Part shown: in pieces, positions 25,499 through 34,252 of the stretch
How positions within the stretch are numbered: position 1 is the stretch's first letter
Layout of the letters: every line of letters begins with the position of its first letter
DNA from: Geomonas diazotrophica
Lineage (GTDB): Bacteria > Desulfobacterota > Desulfuromonadia > Geobacterales > Geobacteraceae
Direction: 5' to 3'
NCBI RefSeq assembly: GCF_018919385.1
Contig: NZ_JAHLMF010000011.1
Span: 186,001-250,000 of the forward strand
Length of the DNA stretch: 64,000 bases
Notes under the pieces: model-generated
What the model was told of the DNA's origin: nothing
Seen by the model: only the letters and a program-made list of their open reading frames with translations
The model's database searches: none
Translations under genes and position numbers: made by a program

Positions 25499-26821
25499 AT
25501 GCCACGAACCAGGAAATTAGTGACAGTATTGGCATTGGGGATGTTCGCGTCGGCAGCGGGCGCCGCCCAGGCGGAGACGCTCCAGGACGCTGTGCAGTAC
25601 ATGCTTCGCTCCAACCCCGAGGTGCGGGCGAACTACTACAACAAGGTGGCACGCGAGAAGGAAGTGCGCCAGGCCAAGGCCGGCTACCTCCCCACCATGG
25701 ACCTCTCGCTGGCAGCCGGGGTGACCCGCCAGCACGAGCCGACCTTCGGCACCGTCTACCCAAACGCCGCGACCATCAGCGTGCGCCAGAACGTGTTCCG
25801 CTTCTTCGGGACCCAAAGCGAGGTCGAGCGCCAGGAGGCCCGAGCCCGGGCCCAGCAGTACCAGTTGGGGAACTCCGCTGAGAACAACGCCCTTTTGGCC
25901 TCCAAGGTCTACCTCAACGTCTTGAAGAGTGAAAAGCTCCTGGCCCTGGCCCAGGAGAACCTGACCAACCACCTGCGCATCCACGACCAGGTGAAGTTGA
26001 GAAGCGAGTCCGGGGTCGACCGCCGGGCCGACTTCGAGCAGGTCAAGGGGCGTGTGGCGCTGGCGGAGAGCAACCTCGCCGCCGCCCAGGCCAACCTCTC
26101 CGACAGCCTCGCCGACTACCAGGCGGTGATCGGCTACCTTCCCGGCGAGCTCACCGAGCCCCAGTCGGTCGGGCCGCGTCTCCCCAGGAGCAAGGAAGAG
26201 GCGGAGGAACTGGCGGTTGGCGGGAACCAGGCGCTCAAGTCAGCCCGGGAAGGGGTTCAGGAGAGAACGGCGCAGCACGAGGCCGCGAAGAGCCTGCTCT
26301 ACCCGAGCCTCGACGTGGCACTCGACTACCGCTGGCTCAAGGACTACAACGACTTCCCCGGGAACCGCGAGGAGTTCCTGGGGACCGCCACCCTCACCTT
26401 CAACATCCTGAACGGCGGCTGGAACAAGGCGCGCCTGGGGCAGACCCAGAGCGAGGTGTACGAGGCTGAGGAAATCCTCGAGAACACCAAGCGCCAGACG
26501 GTGCAGTCGATCCGGCTCTCCTGGGAAGCCAACCGTTCCGCCCAGGAGCGGATCAAGTACCTCGACGACTACGTCAAGGCCGCCGCCCAGACCGCCGACG
26601 CCTTCGCCGCCCAGTGGTCCATCGGCAGGAGGACCATGTTCGACCTGCTGGACACCCAGGCCGAGCTGATCAACGCCAAGGCGAGCCTGGTGAACGCGCA
26701 GTACGACCAGCGCTACGCCGAGTACCGGCTCCTAAACGGCATGTCGCGCCTGTTGCCGACCCTCGGCCTGCAGGCTCCCGACCAGACCGGCAGGGTCACC
26801 ACGGCGGCAGGAACGCCGTAG
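25499..26821 (+). CDS. lapE: TolC-family outer-membrane channel (LapE)
   Basis: A 440-residue TolC/AggA-type outer-membrane efflux protein with a signal peptide (to about residue 26, AAQAE), then two repeats of the long helical hairpin architecture: ETLQDAVQYMLRSNPEVRANYYN at the start is the characteristic opening and GRRTMFDLLDTQAELINA in the second half is the usual conserved C-terminal helix. It supplies the outer-membrane exit of the type I system formed with lapB and lapC, and in LapA-type systems the half-secreted adhesin stays threaded in it. Confidence 0.92.
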   Translation: MPRTRKLVTVLALGMFASAAGAAQAETLQDAVQYMLRSNPEVRANYYNKVAREKEVRQAKAGYLPTMDLSLAAGVTRQHEPTFGTVYPNAATISVRQNVFRFFGTQSEVERQEARARAQQYQLGNSAENNALLASKVYLNVLKSEKLLALAQENLTNHLRIHDQVKLRSESGVDRRADFEQVKGRVALAESNLAAAQANLSDSLADYQAVIGYLPGELTEPQSVGPRLPRSKEEAEELAVGGNQALKSAREGVQERTAQHEAAKSLLYPSLDVALDYRWLKDYNDFPGNREEFLGTATLTFNILNGGWNKARLGQTQSEVYEAEEILENTKRQTVQSIRLSWEANRSAQERIKYLDDYVKAAAQTADAFAAQWSIGRRTMFDLLDTQAELINAKASLVNAQYDQRYAEYRLLNGMSRLLPTLGLQAPDQTGRVTTAAGTP

Positions 26822-26850
26822 ACTATCCCGAGAGAGCACTGTATTATAGA

Positions 26851-26895
26851 GCCCCGGATCGCCGCTACCTTTAAGGACGGTCCGGGCTTTTTTTT
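26851..26895 (+). terminator. Hairpin with T-run between lapE and lapG
   Basis: GCCCCGGA at 26851-26858 pairs with TCCGGGC at 26881-26887 (one bulge), followed by nine T. It looks like a Rho-independent terminator, so lapG-lapD may be only partly read through from lapE. Confidence 0.6.
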
Positions 26896-26909
26896 AGAGA
26901 AAGAGCACC

Positions 26910-27599
26910 TTGGCCGGGATAACCGTGGGCATCTACCTGAAACGACTGACATCGCTGTCCTTGACCGCCCTCATGGCGGCGCTTTTGCTTGCCGGCACCG
27001 TCCTCCCCGCCGGCAACTTCAGCGTCGACCGCTCCATCCTGCAACAGGCCGAGAAGAAGTACGGCGGGCAGGCCCTGCGCCGCCTGACCGCCTGGGAGGA
27101 GCTGATCGCGCGGGACAGGAGCCGGTCCGACCGGGACAAGCTCGACAAGGTGAACCGCTTCTTCAACGAGAGGATCCGTTTCGCCAGCGACTGGGACGTC
27201 TGGGGGGTAGAGGACTACTGGGCGACCCCGATCGAATTCCTGGCCAAGGGGGCCGGGGACTGCGAGGACTTCGCCATCGCCAAGTACTTCACCCTAAAGG
27301 CGATGGGTGTGGAAGACGAAAAGCTCCGCATCACCTACGTCAAGGCGCTGCGCTACAACATCCACCACATGGTGCTCACCTACTACAGCACGCCCGAGGC
27401 CGAGCCGCTCGTGCTCGACAACCTGGTCGATTCCATAGACCACGCCTCCAAGCGCAACGACCTGATGCCGATCTTGAGCTTCAACGGCTCCGGGCTGTGG
27501 CTCGCCAAGCAAAGGGGGATGGGCAAGCCCGCCGGCAAGTCGAGCCGGCTGAGGCTTTGGCAGGACCTTCTTCAAAAGATGTCCGAGAACAGACTGTAA
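26910..27599 (+). CDS. lapG: LapG-type periplasmic cysteine protease
   Basis: A 229-residue bacterial transglutaminase-like cysteine peptidase. The start is uncertain: TTG 26910 or GTG 26925, both with weak RBS. A hydrophobic export segment lies at about 13-33. The catalytic triad is visible: Cys in GAGDCEDFAIAKYF, His in IHHMVLTYY, Asp in LVLDNLVDSI; the acidic residues of GDCEDF also fit the LapG calcium site. In Pseudomonas, LapG clips the adhesin after a di-alanine and releases it when c-di-GMP is low. The likely target is PAAGG at 120-124 of the adhesin in this window. Confidence 0.92.
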   Translation: MAGITVGIYLKRLTSLSLTALMAALLLAGTVLPAGNFSVDRSILQQAEKKYGGQALRRLTAWEELIARDRSRSDRDKLDKVNRFFNERIRFASDWDVWGVEDYWATPIEFLAKGAGDCEDFAIAKYFTLKAMGVEDEKLRITYVKALRYNIHHMVLTYYSTPEAEPLVLDNLVDSIDHASKRNDLMPILSFNGSGLWLAKQRGMGKPAGKSSRLRLWQDLLQKMSENRL

Positions 27600-27617
27600 C
27601 GGACAAAGGGTAACCCT

Positions 27618-29594
27618 ATGACACTGTATCGACAGCTCATCATTTTCACCGTCGTGCTCTTCCTGCTGCTGTTCACCGGCACCTGGTACGCGAAGCTCGC
27701 CAACACGCGGACCTTCCTCACCAACCAGCTGGAGTCCCACGTGCAGGACACCGCCACATCGCTGGCCCTCTCCATCTCACCCCACGTGGCCCAGAAGGAC
27801 CTTACCCTGGTGGAGGGGATGATCAGCGCACTGTTCGACCGGGGCTACTACCAGAAGATCACCTACGCCGACCCGCGCGGCAAGGTGCTCATCGAGCGGA
27901 CGCTCCCGGTCCGGGTCGAGGACGTGCCGCAGTGGTTCGTGGCGCTGGTCCCTCTGAAGACCCCGGAGGCGGCCTCGGACGTGATGGCAGGGTGGAACCA
28001 GGGTGGGACCATCCTGGTCAAGAGCCACCCCGGCTACGCCTACGCAACGCTCTGGAGCGAGGTGATCAGCATGACCATCTGGTTCGCCGCCTGCGCGGCC
28101 TTCCTGCTCCTGGCGGCGGGGATCGGGCTCAGGATCCTGTTGAAGCCCCTGGCCGCCGTCGAGCGCCAGGCGGACGCCCTGTGCCGCAAGGAGTACCAGT
28201 TGCAGGAGTCGCTGCCGCGCACCCGCGAATTCAAGAGCGTGGTGGAGGCGATGAACCGGATGACGGTGAAGGTGAAGGAGATGTTCGAGGAGCAAGCGGC
28301 GCGGGCCGAGGGGCTCCAGGAAAGGGCCTACCAGGACCCGGTCACCCTCTTGGGGAACCGGCGCCTGTTCGAGAGCCAGGTGAACGCCGACCTCGGTAGT
28401 CAGGACCAAAACGGCTGCGGGCTGCTCCTCTTGTTGAGGATCCACGGACTGGAGGCGCTGAACCAGAAAAGGGGGCTGCAGGCGGGCGACGACCTGCTGA
28501 AGCGGGTGGCCGCGCTCCTGAAGAATTCGGTGAAGGCCTACGCCGACACCGCGCTTTCCCGCCTCACCGGCGGCGACTTCGGCATCTTCCTCCCCGACGC
28601 CTCCCCTTCCGAGGGGGGGATCATCGCCACCGAGATCGCGGCGCAGCTCGGCCGGATCGCCATGGAGAAGATCACCCTTTCCGACAACATAGGCCACCTC
28701 GGCATCGCCACCTACCAGGGAAGCACCACGCTCACGAGGCTTCTGGCCGAGGCGGACCTGGCGCTCTCCGCGGCGCTGCAAAAGGGGGCCAACAGCTGGG
28801 AACTGCGTGCGGTGACCGGGGATTCGGACGCGCTGCCGCAGGGGCAGCAGCACTGGAAGGACGCCCTGGTGCGGGCGCTCGAGGAGAGGCGCATAAGGCT
28901 CGACGCGCAGGGGGTGATCGAGAACGGGCCGGGTCGCAAACTGCTCCAGCTGGAGCTCTTCGCGCGCATCATGCAGGAGGACGGCAAGCCGCTGGACGCC
29001 GCCCTGTTCATGCCGGTCGCGGAGCGGCTGAAGCTCGTGTCCGCCATCGACCGCATGGTGATCGAGGAGGCCTTGAAGGCCGACTACCGCCGCCTCGGGG
29101 TGGACCGGATCGCCATCAACCTGTCCCCTACCTCCCTGGAGGACGATGCGTTCCGGAACTGGCTCTACGCCTTCTTAAAGGCCCTCCCCCCCTCCGCACC
29201 CCACGTGAGCTTCGAGTTCTCCGAGTTCGCCGCGGTGCAGCACCTGCAGAACATCAGGGAGTTCGGCGCCGCCGTACGGGCCTGCGGCCACGGCATCGGT
29301 CTCGACCATTACGGCCGCAGCTTCTCGAAGCTTGGCTACCTGCAGTCACTGCACCCGGAATACGTGAAGATCGACCGGGCCTACACCGGCGAGCTTTCCG
29401 GCGGGGAGACCGACAGCAGGTTCTACGTCGCCTCGCTCTGCAGCGTGGCGCACAGCATCGACATCAAGGTGGTGGCGGAAGGGGTGGAAAGCGAAGAGCA
29501 GGCGGCCATCCTCAAGGAGCTGAACCTTGACGCCATGCAGGGGTACTTCTTCGGCAGGCCGACGCCTTTGGCCTCCTACCCCGCCGTCAGATGA
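27618..29594 (+). CDS. lapD: LapD-type c-di-GMP receptor with degenerate GGDEF and EAL domains
   Basis: A 658-residue inner-membrane receptor: helix at 6-23, LapD/MoxY periplasmic domain (25-150), second helix (about 152-175), HAMP, degenerate GGDEF (about 235-390) and degenerate EAL (about 410-655). The GGDEF core reads TGGDFG and the EAL core reads ELF, with DHYGRS in place of DDFGTG, so neither enzyme activity is expected. Trp126 in AGWNQGG matches the LapD tryptophan that holds LapG. When c-di-GMP binds the EAL domain, LapD sequesters LapG and the adhesin is retained. Follows lapG by 18 bases. Confidence 0.93.
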   Translation: MTLYRQLIIFTVVLFLLLFTGTWYAKLANTRTFLTNQLESHVQDTATSLALSISPHVAQKDLTLVEGMISALFDRGYYQKITYADPRGKVLIERTLPVRVEDVPQWFVALVPLKTPEAASDVMAGWNQGGTILVKSHPGYAYATLWSEVISMTIWFAACAAFLLLAAGIGLRILLKPLAAVERQADALCRKEYQLQESLPRTREFKSVVEAMNRMTVKVKEMFEEQAARAEGLQERAYQDPVTLLGNRRLFESQVNADLGSQDQNGCGLLLLLRIHGLEALNQKRGLQAGDDLLKRVAALLKNSVKAYADTALSRLTGGDFGIFLPDASPSEGGIIATEIAAQLGRIAMEKITLSDNIGHLGIATYQGSTTLTRLLAEADLALSAALQKGANSWELRAVTGDSDALPQGQQHWKDALVRALEERRIRLDAQGVIENGPGRKLLQLELFARIMQEDGKPLDAALFMPVAERLKLVSAIDRMVIEEALKADYRRLGVDRIAINLSPTSLEDDAFRNWLYAFLKALPPSAPHVSFEFSEFAAVQHLQNIREFGAAVRACGHGIGLDHYGRSFSKLGYLQSLHPEYVKIDRAYTGELSGGETDSRFYVASLCSVAHSIDIKVVAEGVESEEQAAILKELNLDAMQGYFFGRPTPLASYPAVR

Positions 29595-29907
29595 TGTCGT
29601 GCACCAAGAGGTCGGTGGAGGAGATCTTCTCGCGCAGGCTCTGGCGTGCCTTGATCCTCTGCTGCGCCTGTTCGGGGAGTTCGGTGAAGTTGATCACGTT
29701 CTTTCTGACCAGGAGGTCGACCAGGTCCTCGATGACGCGCACGGTGGCCGCGTCGGAGAAGGCCAGCGCCTCCCCCCAGGCCCCGGCTTCGTTCAGGAAG
29801 GCGATCACCTCCTCGTCCATCGGGGATTTCTGTTCGGTGGCCGATGCGGCGGGACTTTTGTGCAGGGCGACGATCTTGCCCTCGCCGTCTCTTTCTACAT
29901 AAAACAT
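29587..29907 (-). CDS. Small conserved-looking cytoplasmic protein, unknown function
   Basis: A 106-residue protein on the opposite strand inside the lap cluster. Start ATG 29907 with GGA 6-7 bases upstream; its end overlaps lapD by 8 bases. It opens MFYVERDGEGKIVALHKSP and is otherwise acidic and helical (EEVIAFLNEAG; RVIEDLVDLLVRKNVIN). The tail TELPEQAQQRIKARQSLREK is typical of small Geobacter-like proteins of unknown role. No catalytic motif. A promoter lies at 29980-30009. Confidence 0.6.
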   Translation of the reverse strand: MFYVERDGEGKIVALHKSPAASATEQKSPMDEEVIAFLNEAGAWGEALAFSDAATVRVIEDLVDLLVRKNVINFTELPEQAQQRIKARQSLREKISSTDLLVHDII

Positions 29908-29979
29908 GGAGTATCCTTTCTTTGAACGGGTGGCTGACGGTGTTTCTAAAAGAGGTACTGACACGGGAAGACAGCCGCA

Positions 29980-30009
29980 AGTATAACGCAAAACGTTTAC
30001 CAATGTGAA
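29980..30009 (-). promoter_or_regulatory. Candidate promoter of the 106-residue protein
   Basis: Minus strand TTCACA (30009-30004), 18-base spacer and TATACT (29985-29980). Expected transcription start near 29973. It lies in the gap that also drives lapB on the other strand. Confidence 0.4.
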
Positions 30010-30074
30010 AGGTATTATGCTAGTATGTTTCCCGTTCATTTGAGCGGCCCCTTTACAGCTAAAGAGGATCGGAC

Positions 30075-32249
30075 GTGCCAGAGACTGAAAACCTTACCCA
30101 AGAAACAGAGTGGAATGTCGGCGAGGACAGCGATCGCCACGACGACCCCCTTCTCGACTCGCTCCTTTTGGTGGCCAAGCTGCACGGGCTGCCGGCATCG
30201 CGGACGGGGCTGACCGCCGGGCTCCCCCTGGTGCAAAACCGCGTGACGGTCGAGCTGTTTCCCCGCTGCGCCGAGCGCGCCGGGCTCTCCTCCCGCCTGG
30301 TGAAGCGCCCCCTTGAGCGGATCTCCCAGCTGCAGCTCCCCGCCATCCTGCTTTTGCACAACCGGCAGGCGTGCGCGGTGGTCGAGCGGCTCCCGGAGTC
30401 GGACAGCTTCAAGATCCTGCTCCCGGAGGCGGGGACCGGCGAGAAGACGTTGACCCGCGCCGAACTGGAGAAGCTCTACACCGGCTTCGCCGTCTTCGTC
30501 CGCCCCAGGTACCGCATCGGCAAGTCGACCAGCGTGACCCGCGAGGACGGGAAGGGAAACTGGTTCTGGGGGGCGATCACCTCATCCTGGCGCATCTACC
30601 GCGACGTCCTGATCGCCTCCTTCCTGATCAACGTCTTCGCCCTGGTCAGCACCTTCTACATCCTGAACGTCTACGACCGGGTCATTCCGAACAGCGCCTA
30701 CGAGACCCTCTGGGTCCTCTCCATCGGCGTCACCGTGGTGTACCTGTTCAGCGTCCTGATGCAGGGGCTGCGCGGCTACTTCGTCGACGAGGCGGGCAAG
30801 AAAGCCAACCTGAAGATCTCCTCGCTGCTGTTGCAGCGGGTGCTGAACCTCCGCCTGGAGGCGCGCCCGCAGTCGATCGGCTCCTTCTCCAACAACCTGA
30901 GGGAATTCGAGACCATCCTCGACTTCATCACCTCCTTCTCCATCACCGCCGTCATCGACCTCCCGTTCGTCATCCTGGGTCTGGTGGTGATCTGGTACAT
31001 CGGCGGTGGCGCCATCCTGACCATCTTCCTGGTGAGCATCGCTCTCATGCTGCTCTACTCCGCCTGCATCCAGGCGCCGCTGCGCCGGGCCGTGGAGAAC
31101 ACGTTCGCCGCATCGAGCCAGAAGAACGCCATCCTGGTCGAGGGGCTCGCCGGGCTGGAGACGGTGAAGATGCTCGGTGCGGAGAGCCACGTGCAGCGGA
31201 GCTGGGAGGACGCCGTCAGCTACATCTCCACCTGGAGCGCGCGCTCCCGCTTCCTCTCCTCCTCGGTGAGCAACGTCTCCTACCTGGTACAGAACCTCGC
31301 CGTGGTCGCCCTGGTCATCGCCGGGGTCTACGCCATCGCCCTGCGCGAACTGACCCAGGGGGGGCTGGTGGCGCTGGTGATCCTGTCCCGGCAGGTGGTG
31401 GCGCCGGTGGCCCAGGTGGCCAACCTCGCCACCCGCTACCACCGGGCCAAGGAGGCCTACCGGGCCCTGGACGACATCATGAAGCTCCCGGTGGAGCGCC
31501 CCGCCGGCAAGACCTTCCTGCACCGCCCCCGCTTCAAGGGGGGGATCGGGGTGAAGGCGCTCTTCTTCGCCTATCCCGGACAGACGGTCAACGCGCTGAA
31601 CAACATCTCCCTGCAGATCGCCCCGGGCGAAAAGGTCGGCGTCATCGGCCCCATCGGCTCCGGCAAGACCACGCTCGGGAAGCTCCTTTTGGGCCTCTTC
31701 GAGCCGGCCAGCGGCATGGTCACCATGGACGACACGGATCTCCGGCAGATCGACCCGGCAGAGCTGCGGCACTACGTGGGGTACGTCCCGCAGGACATCT
31801 CGCTGTTCAAGGGGACGGTGCGCGAGAACCTGACCCTGGGGGCTGCCGACATCGACGACCACGCCATCATGCGCGCGGCGGAGCTTGCCGGCGTCGGGGA
31901 GTTCGTCAAGAAGCACCCCATGGGCTTCGACATGGAGGTCGGCGAGTTCGGCCGCGGGCTCTCCGGCGGACAGCGCCAGTGCGTGGCCATCGCACGGGCG
32001 CTTCTGCTCGACCCGCCGGTGCTGGTCTTCGACGAACCGACCAGCAACATGGACAGCCGCGCCGAGTTGAAGCTCAAGAACAACCTGGCGGCCGGCGCCC
32101 AGGAAAAGACCATGGTCCTGATCACGCACCGCGCCTCGCTCCTGGAACTCGTGGACCGCATCATCGTGATCGACAACGGCGCCGTGATCGCCGACGGACC
32201 CAAGGCGACGGTCCTCGAAGCGCTGCAGCGCGGGCACCTGAACATCTAG
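30075..32249 (+). CDS. lapB: Type I secretion ABC transporter (LapB)
   Basis: A 724-residue ABC exporter. GTG 30075 has GAGGA 6 bases upstream. Residues 15-150 are a C39-like domain that lacks the catalytic cysteine, as in HlyB/LapB exporters for substrates without a leader. The six-helix membrane domain follows (about 170-440), then the nucleotide-binding domain: Walker A GPIGSGKTTLGK, signature LSGGQRQ, Walker B VLVFDEPTS and the H-loop in LITH. With lapC and lapE it should export the giant adhesin in one step. It is followed by lapC with a 13-base gap. Confidence 0.95.
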   Translation: MPETENLTQETEWNVGEDSDRHDDPLLDSLLLVAKLHGLPASRTGLTAGLPLVQNRVTVELFPRCAERAGLSSRLVKRPLERISQLQLPAILLLHNRQACAVVERLPESDSFKILLPEAGTGEKTLTRAELEKLYTGFAVFVRPRYRIGKSTSVTREDGKGNWFWGAITSSWRIYRDVLIASFLINVFALVSTFYILNVYDRVIPNSAYETLWVLSIGVTVVYLFSVLMQGLRGYFVDEAGKKANLKISSLLLQRVLNLRLEARPQSIGSFSNNLREFETILDFITSFSITAVIDLPFVILGLVVIWYIGGGAILTIFLVSIALMLLYSACIQAPLRRAVENTFAASSQKNAILVEGLAGLETVKMLGAESHVQRSWEDAVSYISTWSARSRFLSSSVSNVSYLVQNLAVVALVIAGVYAIALRELTQGGLVALVILSRQVVAPVAQVANLATRYHRAKEAYRALDDIMKLPVERPAGKTFLHRPRFKGGIGVKALFFAYPGQTVNALNNISLQIAPGEKVGVIGPIGSGKTTLGKLLLGLFEPASGMVTMDDTDLRQIDPAELRHYVGYVPQDISLFKGTVRENLTLGAADIDDHAIMRAAELAGVGEFVKKHPMGFDMEVGEFGRGLSGGQRQCVAIARALLLDPPVLVFDEPTSNMDSRAELKLKNNLAAGAQEKTMVLITHRASLLELVDRIIVIDNGAVIADGPKATVLEALQRGHLNI

Positions 32250-32262
32250 CGGAGAATACGAC

Positions 32263-33621
32263 GTGGAGATAAAAGCAGCCAAGAACAAGGGAAACGGGGT
32301 GTTCCGCAGGATGCCCGAAGACGACGTCGACTACGTCACCGACATCAGGACCTCGATCCTCGTGCAGTCCCCGCGCGGCGGGCGGGCCATCCTCTGGGCC
32401 ACGTTTGCGCTCTTCGTCATCTTCATCGGCTGGGCGTCGGTATCCGAGGTGGAGCAGACGACCAGGGGCGAGGGGAAGGTGATCCCGGCCAGCCAGGTCC
32501 AGGTGATCCAGAACCTCGAGGGGGGGATCCTCTCCGAACTGCACGTCAAGGTGGGGGACACGGTCAAGAAGGGGCAGCTCCTGTTGAAGATCGACGAGAC
32601 CCGCTTCGTCTCCTCGCTGGAGCAGAGCCAGGCGAAGTCCGGCGCCGACAAGGCCAAGGCTGCCCGCCTGCGCGCCGAGGCGGCCGGCAGCACCAGCTTC
32701 TCCATTCCGAGCGACGTTCCGGCCGGCATCGCGGCCAGCGAGCGGGCCCTCTTCGAGTCGCGCCGCGCCGAGCTGAAGCACTCCATCGAGGTGAAGCAGT
32801 CCCAGGTCGACCAGCGCCAGGGGGAACTGAGGGAACTGAGCACCCGCCTGCGCGAGCTGAACCAGACCTACACCCTGTACCAGAAGGAGATCAACATCAC
32901 GAGGCCCCTGGTCGCCAAGGGAGCGGTCTCCGACATGGAGCTGTTGCAGCTCGAGCGCAAGGCGAGCGAGATGAAGGGGGAGATCGAGACCATCAAGCAG
33001 TCGATCCCGCGCATTCAGTCCAAGATCGACGAGAGCTACGCCGCCATGAAGGAGCTGAGGCTCAGCTTCTCCAACAAGGCCAAGGCCGAGTACAACGACG
33101 TCGCGGCGAAGGTCGGCGAGGAAACGGCGTCCTCGCTCGCGCTCAAGGACCGTCTGGACCGCACCCTGGTCCGCTCCCCGGTGAACGGCACCGTGAACCG
33201 GATCCTGGTCAACACCATCGGCGGCGTCATCCAGCCGGGGATGAACATCGTGGAGATCGTCCCCACCGAGGGGACCCTCCTCATCGAGACCAAGATCAAG
33301 CCGGCCGACATCGCCTTCCTGAAGCCGAACCAGAAGGCCACGGTGAAGTTCTCCGCCTACGACTACACCATCTACGGCGGGCTGGAGGCACGGCTGGAGC
33401 AGATCGGTGCCGACAGCATCACCGACGAGAAAACCAAGGAAAGCTACTACCTCGTCACGCTGAGGACCGACCGCAACTACCTGGGGACCAAGGAGAAGCC
33501 GCTCCCCATCATCCCGGGCATGGTGGCCACCGTGGACATCGTGGCCGCCAAACGGACCATCCTCTCCTATCTCTTGAAACCGATTCTCAAGGCCAAGTAC
33601 TCGGCGTTGCGCGAAAGGTGA
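32263..33621 (+). CDS. lapC: HlyD-family membrane fusion protein (LapC)
   Basis: A 452-residue periplasmic adaptor. GTG 32263 has GGAG 8 bases upstream. One N-terminal membrane helix (about 44-64, ILWATFALFVIFIGWASV), a lipoyl half-motif (QNLEGGILSELHVKVGDTVKKGQ), a long coiled-coil region (about 120-285) and the second half-motif (LVRSPVNGTVNRI), ending with the HlyD C-terminus (IIPGMVATVDI). It bridges lapB and lapE. Confidence 0.94.
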   Translation: MEIKAAKNKGNGVFRRMPEDDVDYVTDIRTSILVQSPRGGRAILWATFALFVIFIGWASVSEVEQTTRGEGKVIPASQVQVIQNLEGGILSELHVKVGDTVKKGQLLLKIDETRFVSSLEQSQAKSGADKAKAARLRAEAAGSTSFSIPSDVPAGIAASERALFESRRAELKHSIEVKQSQVDQRQGELRELSTRLRELNQTYTLYQKEINITRPLVAKGAVSDMELLQLERKASEMKGEIETIKQSIPRIQSKIDESYAAMKELRLSFSNKAKAEYNDVAAKVGEETASSLALKDRLDRTLVRSPVNGTVNRILVNTIGGVIQPGMNIVEIVPTEGTLLIETKIKPADIAFLKPNQKATVKFSAYDYTIYGGLEARLEQIGADSITDEKTKESYYLVTLRTDRNYLGTKEKPLPIIPGMVATVDIVAAKRTILSYLLKPILKAKYSALRER

Positions 33622-33625
33622 TTAC

Positions 33626-34243
33626 ATGCTGATCCTGCTGGCTAGCGCAAACGCATCCCTGTTGGGCCGGTGGCAGGGCCTGGTGGCCGAAGGGAACCAG
33701 GTCCAGGAGTGCCGCACCCTCGGCGAATTGAAGCGGCTGGCCTCCTCCGGACAGTTCGAGCTGGTGCTCCTGCACCGCGACCTGGTGGACGCTGCCGCCT
33801 GCGCCGAGTTGCGCGCCGCGGCTCCCGCGGCCCGGCTCTTCCTCCTCTCGGACCGTCCCGAACCCGAGGAGGGGCTCTCCTTCCTGAAGGTGGGGATCGT
33901 GGGCTACGCCAACAGCTACATCGCCCGGGAGAACCTCCAGGAAGCGCTGCGCGTGATGGCAAGCGGCGGGGTGTGGCTCGGACAGCAGGTGATCCAGCAG
34001 TTGATCCTGGAAGCCGCGCAGAACAGCGCGGGAAGGGAAAGGCACCCCGAAAGGCTCCTGGCGCCGCTTACCCCGACCGAGCGCAGGGTGGCCGAACTGG
34101 TGGCGGCAGGGAGGACCAACCTGGAGATCGCCGCCGACCTGGGCATAGTGGAGCGCACCGTGAAAGCCCACCTCACCTCCATCTACTGCAAGCTCCCCGC
34201 CGGCAACCGGCTCAGCCTCGCGCTCCTGGTCAACCAGGCCTGA
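33626..34243 (+). CDS. LuxR-type regulator with a degenerate receiver domain
   Basis: A 205-residue protein four bases after lapC, so part of the exporter operon (RBS AAGGTG). Residues 1-120 have a receiver-like fold, but the phospho-acceptor place reads LVLLHRDLV, with His rather than Asp, and the acidic pocket is poor; phosphorylation is unlikely. Residues 140-200 are a LuxR/FixJ helix-turn-helix (LTPTERRVAELVAAGRTNLEIA; VERTVKAHLTSIY). Probably a CsgD-like regulator of adhesin or matrix genes; the targets are unknown. Confidence 0.85.
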   Translation: MLILLASANASLLGRWQGLVAEGNQVQECRTLGELKRLASSGQFELVLLHRDLVDAAACAELRAAAPAARLFLLSDRPEPEEGLSFLKVGIVGYANSYIARENLQEALRVMASGGVWLGQQVIQQLILEAAQNSAGRERHPERLLAPLTPTERRVAELVAAGRTNLEIAADLGIVERTVKAHLTSIYCKLPAGNRLSLALLVNQA

Positions 34244-34252
34244 ACCGGCCGG

